Shown here piece by piece: positions 1-12,255 of a stretch of DNA of 64,000 nt. Position 1 is the first letter of the stretch. Each line of letters opens with the position of its first letter. The position numbers and the translations under genes were made by a program. The DNA lies in contig JANPYM010000002.1 in assembly GCA_025890175.1 (NCBI GenBank), forward strand, positions 2,432,006-2,496,005, read 5' to 3'. The DNA comes from Ciborinia camelliae (taxonomy: Eukaryota > Ascomycota > Leotiomycetes > Helotiales > Sclerotiniaceae). A model generated the notes under the pieces. It ran no database searches. It was not told the DNA's origin and worked only from the letters and a program-made list of their open reading frames with translations.

Positions 1-1223
1 CCCCCGCCTCTTCTTTTCCACTCCATAGTTTTAGTTTTCGAAGAAATTATATTTTTTTCCTTTTCTTCCTCTTCCTTTCATTCCCTCCCTTCCTTCCTTT
101 CCTTCCCTTTCCTCCTCCCTTCCTTCCCTCCTCTCCTCCTCCTTCCCTTCCCTCACTTGGAAGGATCTACATATTCATCTCATCTCATCTCATCTCATCT
201 CATTTCAATATCTCAAAATCCAATATATAAATCCAATAAATAAAATTTTCCACAGAAAGATAGATACCCTAGATCCTTCCTTCCTTCCTTCCTTCCTTCC
301 TTTATATCTACGAAACCACGAAACCACGAAACTAGCCCTCCCCCGCCCGCCCCCCCAAAAAAATGGAACACTACACTATCTGACTATCTGACAAGACAAG
401 ACAATACCGATAGGATCTTGAAACCCCCTCTTCCCCCTCTTCCCCTAGAAGAAACATTCAACACCCAACACCCAGCATATGATAGAATAGTAGAATAGTA
501 GAATAGAACCAGACAGATAGATAGATATCTCCAAGAAAAAAAATCAACATCAAGATCAACATCAGCATCAGCATGTATCAAATCAAGATCAAGATCAAGA
601 TCAAGATCCATTGTGTATTTCATTTCATTTTATTCTATTTCAATTCATACAAGTATTCTCATTCAAAACCTATATATACATAACATCCCATCCCATATCA
701 TACCTAGGTAGGTAGGTAGGCAGCCCACCGCTGATCCCCATCCCCAAGTCCATCCCCACGCCCAGCACAATCCCAAGCACGGAACCATCTCATCTACCTA
801 CCCCCCACCACCACCACCCATTGATTTCCCATTACAAAGTCGCAAATGCTTGGATTATTCTCCTGCGATGATCGCATCGCCATATGCCCAAGCAAGCAAT
901 CTATTCTAAACGCCACTCAACGCCCTGTTGATGAAGAAGATCAACATTCGGAAAACCACCCAGCCAATAAATACCCTTCCATGACTAGGGACCTAGGTAT
1001 AGGTATGTATGCAAAAGTTTATAACCAAAAAGTCCATTGCATGGAAGCAACGCAAACTACCACCCAGTGAGCACGCGTATGATACAACCCAAATATGCCA
1101 TGAGATATTGGCATCCTATGCGTATTTACAATCTCCACCATGTGGATAGGAATCCCATCCTTGGTGATATTTGGGAATAAAGCAAGAGGGCAAAGAAGAA
1201 AAGACAGAAGTGAAGTCGGTCAA
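1..1223. other. Intergenic, low-complexity pyrimidine-rich tract and microsatellites
   Basis: I see no gene here. The stretch holds CT-rich low-complexity DNA (about 60-160), a CATCT pentanucleotide array (about 176-203), a CCTT tetranucleotide array (about 275-303), a GATCAA hexanucleotide array (about 582-608) and an AGGT array near 704-720. The long Asp-Leu reading frame crossing 384-623 on the minus strand is just a translation of the hexanucleotide array. Confidence 0.8.
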
Positions 1224-3194
1224 TCACCAAGTCTCGGCAATATATTGCCCAGCCTCATTCTTCAACTTCCAAAAGTTCTTTGCCTCCTCTCGACCCAGAT
1301 TACCCTTCTCCATGGCAACATCCACAAGTGCCTCCTCAACACCTTCACCCATTCCCTTACTACTACCACAAACAAACACTCTACCGTCCAAAGCATTGAT
1401 GATAAACCAGACCAAATCTGCTTGATGTCGAACTTCATCCTGTACATATTTACCCTTCTGTTTACTTCCTGGTCTTCGACTTTGAACGACCTTCTTAACT
1501 TCCGATTCATGTACACCCCATTCACCAGAATATAATTCATCGAGAAGAGAATCCCTAACTCCTTGAAGAACCCAAACTTTATTTGCGCAATTGGCATTCT
1601 TGAGGCGACGTTGGACAAATCCTCTGAATGGAGCAACTCCTACACCTGCACCAATTAAAAGCATAGGTCCATCAGAAACAAATTCTCTGGCGAGAGGATT
1701 TGCCATCAATCCTTTGAACATTGGGATTCTAAGGTTGACCTTTTTTCCTTCGTTTTGTGCTGCGATGAATTTTCTTGCTTGTCGTTCAAAGAATCCTGAT
1801 CCAACACCAATACGATTTCCCCCACGCCAGTTATTTGTTTCATGAACAGTGACTGCAATTTCGATGAGTCGACTACAACCTTCAACTGGTACACAATTTT
1901 CCTGAGGATCATTGGACATTGAGTAGAATCGAGGTCTCAATGTTTCAAGTACCGAGAGAAGATGATCGAGAGGTGGTTTACTGGATGTGAATGCGTTTAG
2001 AAGTTGAGGGATTGTGATATGTGGTCCAGTTCTGAAATCGCAGAATGTTCCTTGTCCTTCTCCTGAGCAAAGATATAATAAAATCTTCTTCTCTTCTGGG
2101 TCGATGGCATATTCGGCGAGTAATCGTAAAATCTTCTTGTTAGGTGGATATGATTGGATATCAGAACACCAAGTTAATAAGTCGCGTCTGGTTGTGATTA
2201 ATTCTCTTGGTTTATCATCTCCCCAAATTGTAGGCCATCTGCCAGAATGGGTGTTCAATAAGATCTTTCGATCACGAAGATATCTTGGGATAGATAACAA
2301 ATCCAATAATTCTTCAACCATTGACTCTTCATTTGGTGCCATGACACCAATTGCACCACCGACCTTAAAATCAACCCCACCTTCTTCCGGGTAATCCGTA
2401 ACATCCAAATCAAAATGATATGTTCTCTTCTCAGCACCAGGTTTAGTCAACTCTCTAGCATTAAATATTCTCGCCGAGTAAACTTCGTAAGGTGGATGTG
2501 GTTGAACGAATGAAGGTGGTTGAATTTTGGTGTCGACATTTAACTTGGCATGATGTGGCGTGAAATCAATCGAACCATTTTGCATACCAATTCCGGAATC
2601 AATATTCGAAGTGACATTTTTGATATCTGCGGCATCTGCGACATCCATAGGGGGTTCGACATTGATCGCTCCTCTGTTTTCATTGACCTCCAAAGATCCC
2701 ATACTTTTGACAATATCCCGAACCTTCTCCTCCTTCAGAGAGAGAATATCCATCGTCTTCGGTGGCAAATCTGGTAGACTCGTCAATCGTGTAGGAATCA
2801 ATTCAATCTTTAAAGCCAAGCTCTTATAAGCATCGTTATCTGGCAATCTTGGTCTTTCATATGTGAGTCCATCTGTTTTGGTAATTGCCATACAGCAACC
2901 CCCACCACAGCATTGTTCTACCAATTTTGTGCCCGCCTCCCCAATAATTCTTCGCATATCGGTAGCATTTTGTGATATAAGTTTGGTTGAAGCTCGGCGA
3001 CGACGTGGCTGGATCTCTTCGGGTTCGAGGTCGGAGGAAGAAGAGGAGGAATAAGTGAGGGAGGGGACTTGAGAGACCTGGGAGCGGGGTGACTCAGGTT
3101 GTGGTTCTTGCGGTATACAATGGGATGTAGTAGCCATTCTTGAGATTTGAGGACGCGACATTGTTCGAAGTAGAATTGTTGAACGACGGAGCAT
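1224..3194 (-). CDS. FAD/NADPH-binding oxidoreductase of the cytochrome P450 reductase / sulfite reductase flavoprotein type, lacking an FMN domain
   Basis: This is a single-exon gene of 656 residues when read from the ATG at 3194. The frame stays open to 3284, but the 3194 start gives an Arg/Ser-rich presequence (MLRRSTILLRTMSRPQ) that looks like a mitochondrial target signal; that localisation is inference. Diflavin-reductase hallmarks are visible: RFYSMSND near residue 420 (the RxYS FAD-pyrophosphate motif), GAGVGVAPFRG near 513 (the NADPH-binding glycine loop), VCGSS near 606, and a C-terminal Trp that could stack on the flavin as in P450 reductase. The connecting domain upstream is also recognisable. 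There is no flavodoxin-like FMN domain. In its place is a short N-terminal region with a CCGGGCC cysteine cluster near residue 93. The protein therefore probably passes electrons from NADPH through FAD to an unknown acceptor, perhaps through a metal centre at the cysteines. The fold assignment is fairly sure; the substrate is unknown. Confidence 0.85.
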   Translation of the reverse strand: MLRRSTILLRTMSRPQISRMATTSHCIPQEPQPESPRSQVSQVPSLTYSSSSSSDLEPEEIQPRRRRASTKLISQNATDMRRIIGEAGTKLVEQCCGGGCCMAITKTDGLTYERPRLPDNDAYKSLALKIELIPTRLTSLPDLPPKTMDILSLKEEKVRDIVKSMGSLEVNENRGAINVEPPMDVADAADIKNVTSNIDSGIGMQNGSIDFTPHHAKLNVDTKIQPPSFVQPHPPYEVYSARIFNARELTKPGAEKRTYHFDLDVTDYPEEGGVDFKVGGAIGVMAPNEESMVEELLDLLSIPRYLRDRKILLNTHSGRWPTIWGDDKPRELITTRRDLLTWCSDIQSYPPNKKILRLLAEYAIDPEEKKILLYLCSGEGQGTFCDFRTGPHITIPQLLNAFTSSKPPLDHLLSVLETLRPRFYSMSNDPQENCVPVEGCSRLIEIAVTVHETNNWRGGNRIGVGSGFFERQARKFIAAQNEGKKVNLRIPMFKGLMANPLAREFVSDGPMLLIGAGVGVAPFRGFVQRRLKNANCANKVWVLQGVRDSLLDELYSGEWGVHESEVKKVVQSRRPGSKQKGKYVQDEVRHQADLVWFIINALDGRVFVCGSSKGMGEGVEEALVDVAMEKGNLGREEAKNFWKLKNEAGQYIAETW

Positions 3195-6100
3195 ATACCA
3201 ATGTACAAGTATGTGGGATGAGGACGGAGAAACGGAAGAAGGAAAAAGGCAGTCGAGCCAGGTTTTTTGAGGTGTGCTAGTCAATGCAACTTTTGAGTTT
3301 ATACGGCCGTTAGTATTGATTGATCGTCGGAATGGGATGATGTAAGAATTGACTGAAATCGATCGAATCGATTGTGTGGGTTGGTGGTAGATAGGCAGGT
3401 ATGGGATTTGCTTGATTTGAATTTGAATGATTGTTATATTATGACTGTAGGTTTCCCAATGGTTTTTGATTGTATCAGAATGAATGAGGGTTGGAATAAA
3501 TAAATATATTATTAATTGATGAATTGGTGATGAATTTTCCTTTTCTTAAAGTAAAAAAGTCAATTTTCAATATGAAGTGGCGCGGGAAACGGAGAGTTGA
3601 TATCTTATGGATTTTATGCTGGGGTTCCTCTATGTTGGTCGATGTTGGTGGATGTTGATTAGGCCACCGTATGATGAAAAAGGACCTAGTCCGACACCGG
3701 GATTGATTAGCCTTACGAAGAAATATATGTAAGCTTTTATCATGTTTCACTCTTTGCTCATCATGTATGATCAGGAAATCTACCTTGGCTTACGGAGAAT
3801 TGTTAAATATTACAATCATATGCATCAAGTTTATACAAGCATGATGAGAAGATATCATTCATTCTCTTTTGATTATGGCTAAGATTGTCTGACTTACCTC
3901 TTTTATCCAAATCAATTATCATCACATCAGCTCAACCTTGATCACTCTAATCCATCCATTCAACACATACATACTCCATAAATACATACATGACCCGATC
4001 GACATTCATCTCTCCTCTCCTTCTATTAAAACCTAGAATTACCCATTCGGGGGATATAAGCCCTTTTAAGTAGGTATATCGGGTAAAGGCAATACCTACC
4101 CTCTTGCTGTTCATAGTTAGTACGGAGTATACACTTACCATAAGCCACATTGGGGAAAATATTCCCTGTCATAAGCAAGCCTGGTCATGGACCTTGTCAT
4201 GAAATGGGTCTTATCACTCGTTACTTATCAGATCCGAAATGTGGGCTAAGGTTCCGAGGGAATGAGATTCGGTAAGTGGTAATTGATCTGGCATGATGAA
4301 TGATATGATATATCATATGAGAGACGGTAAGATGATGGGGTGGGAAAATGAGCTGAAGAATGGATAGTATTGTATATCGATAATTCAGTACAAGAATAAG
4401 GTATGAATATGAATAGAGCTACTCTAAACACTACCTACCTGTCTTTGGGCGGGAAAGTTATTTGGACACTGATACCTAGTATTTCCACGGATAAATACCT
4501 ACCTACATACATACCTTCCTCTACCCCCTTTCCTCAATTTCCTCACCAATACATGCACAATGCACGATACACATTGGATGTTTCTTCTTACACCACCATC
4601 CATCATCATCCATCCCACTCACATGCAAATCTTCAAATTCTTTCCTCGGAGTCGCCTAAATTCTTAGTATTATACGTACAGGATGGATCTTCAAACGAAC
4701 AATAAATAAATAACCTCGGGCTTCAAGGGTAACCCAACCCAACTGACTCAGGTCTGAGACATGGCTTTTATGCTAGACAATGCCAACCTACGAAAACGCC
4801 AAGCGGAGAATACCTAGAATGAATAGAATACGGGGAGGGGTTGGTTTGATCTGATAACTTTAAATTCCTATGAAGCGAAACAAAACAAAAAAAGGAAGAT
4901 ATGTGGACATACATACCTACTCCGTATAGGCTACAGTATTGAATCTTGATGAATAAGTGAGTCGGTGAATGACCTACCGATACTCAAGTCTGGTCGGTCC
5001 ACGGTATCATTCATAACTTCCCAACAAAAAAAATCATCCTTGATCTATCCCATCCATCCATTCATTCATCACATCACATCACATCCAACCGGGCCATACA
5101 CCTCACATTACATTCCACCTGCAGCTCCATCGGGCATGAAGAAATGAAGAAATGAAGAAACGGAACACACCTAGTACATAATCTCATCAGATTAGATCAA
5201 TCAGATTAGATCCTACTTTATCTTACCTTACTTACCTTACCTTACTTTACTTCTCCCCCTACCTCAACTACCTTGGCATACATGTAACTATAATCCTCCA
5301 TTCGTCTATTCTAGACATATTTTTATTTCCATTTTTGTTTTTGTTTTTATTTTGATCAACTGCTAATAAGTTCTAGGTAACCGTACCAAAGTTCTAACGA
5401 ACTATATATACGATTTATATTACCTATTCATAGGTAGGTACCTATCTAGGTATTATTAGGTAGATAGCAGTATTCTATATATATGGAAGACCTAGTCAGT
5501 CCATATCGACTTCAGTTTATCAATACTTATAAGTTACATGACATAACCTCCTAAGGACCTAGCCTCTAGGTACCTAGTAGTTCAACTTTTTCTTTTCTTT
5601 TCCTTTCTCCTCTCCTCTGCTCTTCCATGTAATGTAATTGTATATAAGGGAACGGCGATACGATAGATGGATATTTTCCGTGTCCAGTTGCCAGGGCTTG
5701 CCGATCAGTGAGTTGGAACCTCTTTGTGATCGCTCGCTAATAGTTAGCTATACTGCATTGTCCTTGTCCTTGTCCGTGTCCTGAGAACATAACGCGTGGT
5801 TACGACTCATGTTATCGAATCAAATAAGGAAGTGATGAATTTGAATTGCGATTGAATGGAATATTGATTACAATTGTGAGGGTTGGTGTTGGTGTTGAGA
5901 TGATCAGATTGTTGGATGTTGGATCTGGGGTTTGGATGTTTCAATGTTTGTCTTGTTTTGTTTGGTTTTGGAATGGGATGGGGGCCGAATTCGGAGATGA
6001 GATGAGATGATCTGATATGATATGATTGATATGATTAGATAAGAATGGGTGAGACGTTGAGTGAGACAAAGAAAAAAAAATAAAGTCGATATGATATGAC

Positions 6101-7304
6101 CGGGCAAGTAAGCAAGCGGTGGAATTGGACCTCGGAAAGAATATGTGGATGGGAGATGGTAGCACGTGATTTGTAGGATGAAGGGGTATGGATTTGAATT
6201 CTGTGGATGGATTGTTCTTCATGACTTTTAACTTACCGGTCCCTTTTTTCTTCATTCCTCTTGAGATTCAATTTGATCGAAATGATGATATTTCTATTTT
6301 TTTATTCCTTTATCTAGGTCATTTATTCATTTATTCATTCATCTATTCTTAAATTCTCATCCGCATAAACGAAATTTATCAGTTGAAAGTTTGAAAGTGG
6401 CTTCCTTCCTTCGACGTCTTTACATGCTGTTTTCATTTTAGGACGGGACTGTCGGACTGTCATCAGGAAATGCTCCTTGCAATTTCTAGCTACCATCTTT
6501 CCTCGGTTTGAATTGGACGAGATGTGATGAGTGGATTCTCTTTCTGGAAGTTACGTTACGGGTCGTGCTGCTTGGGCTCAGATTCAGATCTACTCTTTCC
6601 TTCTATACTCACTGCACTGGAAGAGATTGAAGATTTTGCTAAGTTTATCTTTATGACCGACTGCGACTTCCTTTTCTGACGACTTCTGTTTTTGCTAGTC
6701 ATCACTGCCATTTTTCATGATTTGCCCTTCATATTACCATATCTAAACTTTTCTTCTTCCCGTTTTTGGGTCTCAGCGTTTGTATTTCGTTTGTTGGAAC
6801 CCTTCCATCATTTTCAGGACGAGATATCTTCCGGGTTTTCTATTTGTGGTGATTGCTTCATTTGTTTTTGATTGCTCTTTTCATTGAGGATATCCATCAT
6901 CGTGGATTTCCTTTTAAACCATGAATTATACTATGTAATTGAGATATTGTGGTATTATGGTGCTGGCTATGTTGGCTATGTTGGCTATATTTAAACTTCT
7001 GGAAAGCAGATGTTTATCATTAGGGAACTTGCGAAGCACAATATAACCGACAGACTCAGAAATTTACTACTCCTTCCCATAAAGTTTATTGGAATAAGTA
7101 AGTCATACCCGCAATTCATTTTCTGGTCTCCTCTCCTACCCTATATCTTCCATTCAAAGATTCGAGAACCAACTTCTATATCCATACAACATATTTCGGT
7201 CGACAAAATTGCAATCAACTTCTATCCCTTTTTAATATCGATATTCATTTAAGCCCCCCCAAGATTATTGTGCTGTTTTCGATTGATCATCGCAAATATT
7301 CATT
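3195..7304. other. Intergenic region with no supported gene
   Basis: About 4.1 kb between the oxidoreductase and the gene at 7305. The open frames are short, lack recognisable domains and run through AT-rich or repetitive DNA. Several AGGTAGGT/TACCTACC-type motifs occur (about 4430, 4495, 4910, 5430-5460), and TACGGAGTA or its complement at about 4118 and 4918. The 6.9-7.3 kb part is probably the promoter and leader of the next gene. Confidence 0.6.
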
Positions 7305-8088
7305 ATGGAGACTCATTCTTGTCCTTCTACATCAATGGTTAGTTGTTTTACTGAAATATCTACCGCCATCTTGTCTTTAACACCAAATTAGAACCCTCAG
7401 CTACCCGATGGGGATTACGACACCGAATTTCCACCACTGAATGCCCAGTCAACTGTAAGCCATATTTCCGAAGCCTATAGATAAACCCTGTCTAATATAA
7501 CACTAGCAACCTACCAGTCTTAGCACACCGGTGTCTGGGGCATCTCGAGTATCTTCAGGAGTAGAAAAATTATCGCTATCCCCACTTGAAAACGAATTAT
7601 CCACATATAGATGCAATTGCAAATGTGGTCCATTCCCAGACGACCCTTTGAAGGCCGCTTATATCTCTTTCATCAACTCCTACCACAAAGTGACATGCAA
7701 CAAACTCTTCGTCCTCGATTTCCCTCTATTCTCCAGATTACTCCACGAGTTGATGCTTTGGGATCGTATGAAACAAAAAGTTCTACCTGAGCTCGAAGAA
7801 AAAAACTTCGATGAATGGGTGATAAGAAATTTCGACTGGTTCAAGGGAACATCTCTTCATGGCCAAGCATATCTCAAGACATGGCGTAAAATGATGAAAT
7901 TAACATGGAAGGAAGACTCTGCCAGAATCGTTAATTGGCAACTTTTACGTTCGACAATAAGCACGGATTCTGAAAAGCAGAAAGTGAGGACGCTTAATGA
8001 GGAATATAGGACCATGCTTGGTAAGAAGGAGCAAGAATCTGGCGGTTTTGTACGTTTTTTGTTAGGTGCAAGGTTTTTATCAAAATAG
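7305..8088 (+). CDS. Hypothetical protein, three exons
   Basis: I do not recognise the family. The model has exons 7305-7337, 7392-7454 and 7507-8088, with introns of 54 and 52 bp that start GTTAGT and GTAAGC and end TTAG and CTAG. Both introns fall between codons and the joined frame gives 225 residues. The start is the ATG at 7305. The first 40 residues are Ser/Pro-rich and probably disordered. The rest looks like a compact, mainly helical domain with a CNCKCGPF cysteine stretch near residue 54 and several Trp residues (for example FDWFKGT and LKTWRKMMKLTW). No signal peptide or membrane segment is visible. The consistent splice phase argues that the gene is real; the function is unknown. 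Confidence 0.65.
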
Positions 8089-8740
8089 CGTCTTTGCAAC
8101 ATGACTTTCCACTTATAAACTGGGGATAATGCGCAAGATGGGAGTCGTGGTTCGGAGGATAAGTGCGAGTATTCATAGGTGGAGTTTTTGATGGTCTGGA
8201 CAATGGAAAGAAGTGCAGAGCGGGAGCCTTTCGCACTTTTTATGGTTTGATCGGAAGGCATCCCAGATGCATGGTTTTGTTACCTACTTTATGTGGTAGC
8301 CAGCGGCATAAAATGCACAGTTCTTATAGCTTCTTTGTATCATATGTTACAGCGTTTCTTCTAGCCATAGCCTTTCAATATGGATAGGTATTTTTCAGTT
8401 ATATCTTTCTCTCCTGCAACGCTGCTAATTTGTGAGGATGAGAACTCTACGCTCAAATGATATGGTATTTACTTTTTTTCTTGCGTTACTCTGTTCGCTG
8501 AATGGGATTATAGGGTTATCATTTGCAAATTTCCATGATCCGGAACGGGAATCTTGTTGCTGATGGCATGTGAGATTTTGAGCGGGGTACAGAATATGGA
8601 ATGTCTAAGTGGACTGACTGACTGCCTGTACGGATATCCTGCGATTTTGAGCTTCTTTTTCGGAGAGAGGGGAATGAGAATGGTCGTAGCATGTATGATA
8701 ACCATTGCAAGTTTATTGAATCGGAGTATACGGGTTGTCT

Positions 8741-8774
8741 AGGTAGGTGGGTAGGTAGGTAGGTAGGTAGGTAT
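8741..8774. repeat. AGGT/GGTA tetranucleotide microsatellite
   Basis: Uninterrupted or nearly uninterrupted copies of a 4-bp unit. The same AGGTAGGT word recurs in many intergenic places in this window. Confidence 0.85.
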
Positions 8775-8856
8775 TTAAATCAACCTCCTCCTCCTGGATA
8801 TGGGCGGGATGATCTCGTCATTGTGTATTAATTCAAGAAGTGCTAGGGAAAATTTG

Positions 8857-8901
8857 GAGTGGGGGTGGGAGTGGGAGTGGGAGTGGGAATGGGAGTGGGA
8901 G
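8857..8901. repeat. GTGGGA hexanucleotide array
   Basis: About seven imperfect copies of a GGGAGT-type unit. The G-runs on the plus strand could form a G-quadruplex, which is inference. Confidence 0.8.
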
Positions 8902-11248
8902 GATGCTTGGAATTTATGGAATGCTTATTGGTGTGTGGGTTGGGGAGGTGAGGTGAGGTGAGATGTAGGTTAGGTGAGATGTAGGTTAGGTATAGATGAG
9001 AAATAAGAGTAGAGATAGGAGAATGGGAATGATAGGATGATTGCAGTTTTCTTTTATTTGAGATTTCTTTGGTAGTTTTTCTTGTCCTTTTTGCTTTCGG
9101 GGTTATCAGTGTATCAGTATTTTGCGATTGAGAAGGTGATAGGATGGGATGATAGTTCCCCCTGGCCCTCCCACAATCTCCCCGCGTCTAGAATACATAC
9201 AACACAAGGTGTTGATGATGAAATGTGATATATTGTCATGATATAACGCTCACAAAATGGTTGGCAGAGACCCATATCCCTCTCTAGAACTTCAGGATTT
9301 TTCGAGATTTGGAGCGGGTGTTGATGGTTAAAGGGTTGGTAGGTACCGCGTGTTCTTTTTATATCCGCGTGGTGAGCATTGGAAGGGGTAGGGGATGAGG
9401 GTCAATAATTTATGGGGTTGGTGAGTGAGTGAATGAATAAATCCCATATACAATGACCTTGGGAGCGCATAGAGATCCAACCTTGGAGACTTAGCTATTC
9501 AGTATCGGTGAATGATCGCTTGGTGTTTTTAGATGGCAGAGCTGGTCGAGGAAGGTATTTTGGGAAGGGAAAGAGGGAAAGGGGTGAGATGTTTATCGTC
9601 TTTTTTTACTGATGGGGTATTGTTATTGTTTCTTTAATCCTATATAATTTTCACTCTCTGTATCAACTCATCTCATCTCCCTCATCTCATTCCATCCCAT
9701 CCCACCCGTTTATAAAACAGTCTTTCCCATGCTTCCCCTAAAACACTTCAATCCAAGACACGTGTTGCAAAACTTATTTATGATTGAAGCGTAAGCCCAA
9801 TCTTCGCTCCGTGAACCTAGGCTAGAATTTCTGTAGTCATAGAAATATTTTTTGCACTTGATCGCTGAAGGTCCTGGGAAGAGGTGTTTATATATTGGGT
9901 TTGTGGGTTCTTGAGCTGGAGCTGGGGATGGGGATGGGGAGGGGAAGGGAATTTTGTGGGGAACTTGGGAGAAGGAGGGGTATGTATTTACTACGAATGG
10001 ATTGGCTGAGCAGTTGAGGGGTGGTGTTATGACTAATAGGGACTAGTGGGGAGGAGTTGGGAGGGGGGGTTAGCTTACTAGGTGGAGATGGAGAAACGTC
10101 TATTTAAAAGACTGCTGACAGCCCTTGATTTGAGTTAATCACCTTACTGTTTTGGATCATCGGAGAAGGAATATTTTGAGGTTGAGATTGGAAAGGGATG
10201 ATGAGGTTTCGTGTCCGAGACAAGCTTCTTGGGGGGAGATGTATTGGCCGTCTTGAGATTCTCTTTGCTTGGTTATTTTGTTGTCGTTTTTTGTGTAGAA
10301 ATGCTGTCGCTGTTGTTTTAAGCGTATCAATGGGATCATTTTCCTTTTTCTGAGATGGCAGTGAACGGCGGGGAAGGTAGACTCGGGAACTGGATGAATT
10401 GAGGGAACGTTGGGTGGGGATACGTTGCCGAACTGTTTCCTCTGTTTTGCTTCGAAAATAATGGATTGTTTGGAGATTAATGGGTGGAGTTTGAGAGTTC
10501 TTTTATGTTGAGTTGGTAGTTGATGATTGAGAGGGGGGATGCGGGGCTGTGATTATTGTGGGGGAACATGAGAGGCGTGGCGGTGAATCTTTGACTACAG
10601 GTATGTTTGCTATTATACGGAAAAGGAGACTTCTACTGTTGTAACCAAATGTTGTAGATGGTGCCTATAAAAATGCTTAAAGGCATGGTATTTGATATTC
10701 ACTTACTGAGGTGCGCTCTATGAGCAATATGGCTTGTTAATGTTAGTACTACCTCTTTCCCACTTCTGATAGTTCAGAGGTACGTTAATATGAATATAAA
10801 TTTGAATTCATACTCAACCCAGGTAACTCAATTCATTGATTCTTAATTTATTCCCAATAAACTTGGTATATCTGTATATTCGTGACAGCCTCGTCGCTCT
10901 CAAATCCTTCAGAGTATAGCATTGCATTTGTACAGAGGGGCGTTGGATTTTCTCTTTTCCTGCAAGTGGGAAAAGTGTGCCTGAAGTTGCTATCATGATG
11001 AAGTTCTCAAAACACGCGCACGCACAGAGTATTCTTGATTTGCCGCTTTGATCGCAGGCCGCAATATTTCTATCAATTCTGATCTTTCGTTCTTAGTCCC
11101 AGGATATATTTTGCATTCGATTAGGAGCGACTCGTGGAACTTATTTTTACCCCCTTTTGGAGATCTCGAAGTACACTTCTACTCCTCATTACTCCCTACC
11201 AACTTGGAATCCTTCAGGATTATAGTCTGATTCAAGTGTAATTTCTGC

Positions 11249-11855
11249 ATGGTTTCTGAAAGTCCCTCAAATGAGGGGCAGAGTGAAATGGACGAGTCGA
11301 GGTACACATACCCGGTAATCCTCCCAGACCATATACAGCACCCTGATATCGAAAATTCTTCCCATGAATCTCCAGTTGAAGCTGAAAACAGTGATGTACT
11401 ACTTATCACAGTCCGAATTCTTAATGGGGGCTTTATATCTTGGTTACACGTTCCCGGATCTTGGTGTATATTCGTGAACACTTGGTAGCTACAATCCCAA
11501 CCTGCATTCCAAGTCTCACAATCTCTAACCTTTTCGTCGCATGGTAGGGGGATCATAAACGCATTTGGTGTCTATCAGACGGTCTACCAAGCCGACTTTT
11601 TAAATTTTGAATCTGCGTCTACTATCTCTTGGATTGGTTCCGTTCAAGCTTCCCTTCTGTACATGGTAGGCGCTGCAGCCGCCCTATATTTGGACCGGTG
11701 CCATTTTGAGTCTTCTGGGAATAATACTTACTAGTATTGCCAAAACTTATTGGCAGATGATCTTATCCCAAGGAGTCATTGTGGGATTCGGTACTGAGTG
11801 CTTGTTTGTTGGTGCTATCTCCATCATTCCGCAGTACTTCACCACCAAGAAGATG
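11249..11855 (+). pseudogene. Broken MFS monocarboxylate-transporter-like gene (N-terminal part only)
   Basis: From the ATG at 11249 an acidic N-terminal tail leads into LNGGFISWLHVPGSW, matching the start of the first membrane helix of fungal monocarboxylate transporter-like MFS proteins. An intron at 11485-11547 (GTAGCT, internal CTAAC, ending GTAG) then joins cleanly to GIINAFGVYQ, which is how this family continues. The frame next runs through SWIGSVQASLL and stops near 11731, but from about 11700 the family sequence continues in another frame as ILTSIAKTYWQMILSQG and IPQYFTTKK, so there is a frameshift or small deletion. The match ends at about 11855, after roughly the first four of twelve helices. 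The gene is dead by both frameshift and truncation. Its 3' end lies beside a similarly truncated methyltransferase on the other strand. Confidence 0.7.
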
Positions 11856-11964
11856 TTCGCACCATGCCACAAGTACTCGTTCAATATTGTTGTTATAAAA
11901 TAGTTCTACACACACTAGCTCGACACACAATAACAATAAGTTCAATAATAACACCCGTCTCAAC

Positions 11965-12255
11965 TCAATCGGTCCAATCGTTCTTTGAGATGGCATTCTC
12001 AAGAAGGGCTATCATCCCCGATGCTACATCTGCAGCGTATACATGCGCCTTGGGGTAGGCTTTTAAAATAGCCTCTGTAACCATACCGGGCCCACATGCG
12101 CTATCTAGTATGATTGGCCTCTCGGGTAACCCGGAAAGTAGAGGAATTGCGTGGGCAATGACACTGCGAGTACTACCTCCAAGACGACGCTCATAAGTTG
12201 AGGTCTGCGTATTGAAGGAATCGCAAAGAGGAGAAACATCGGCTGTTTTACTCAT
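11965..12255 (-). pseudogene. Truncated SAM-dependent methyltransferase
   Basis: The ATG at 12255 opens a 96-residue frame. Residues near 48-62 contain ILDSACGPGMVTEAI, the glycine-rich motif I that binds S-adenosylmethionine in class I methyltransferases; AHVYAADVASGM follows as the acidic end of strand beta-2. The reading frame then stops after NDWTD, where intact class I enzymes have a further 150 or more residues (motifs II-III and the substrate-binding region). I found no continuation downstream on the minus strand. This is most likely a decayed remnant, possibly of a secondary-metabolite gene set together with the adjacent transporter fragment. A short real protein is unlikely because the fold would be incomplete. 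Confidence 0.65.

Larger units (their letters stand above)
8089..11248. other. Long gene-free, purine-rich intergenic region
   Basis: No coding region can be supported over about 3.2 kb. The plus strand is strongly G/A-rich, with a GGTA array at about 8741-8774 and a GGGAGT array at about 8857-8901. Such purine-rich stretches could be a long untranslated leader or a non-coding transcript, but nothing in the sequence proves it. Confidence 0.55.

Noticed and set aside
275..303. Possible CRISPR-like or telomeric repeat
   Set aside because: It is a simple CCTT microsatellite; there are no spacers and it is not a telomere unit, and CRISPR arrays are not expected in fungi.
384..623. Minus-strand ORF with Asp-Leu repeats
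   Set aside because: It is only the translation of a GATCAA microsatellite and AT-rich flanks.
2014..2394. Plus-strand 126-codon ORF inside the oxidoreductase
   Set aside because: It is the antisense of a well-supported gene, with no domain of its own.
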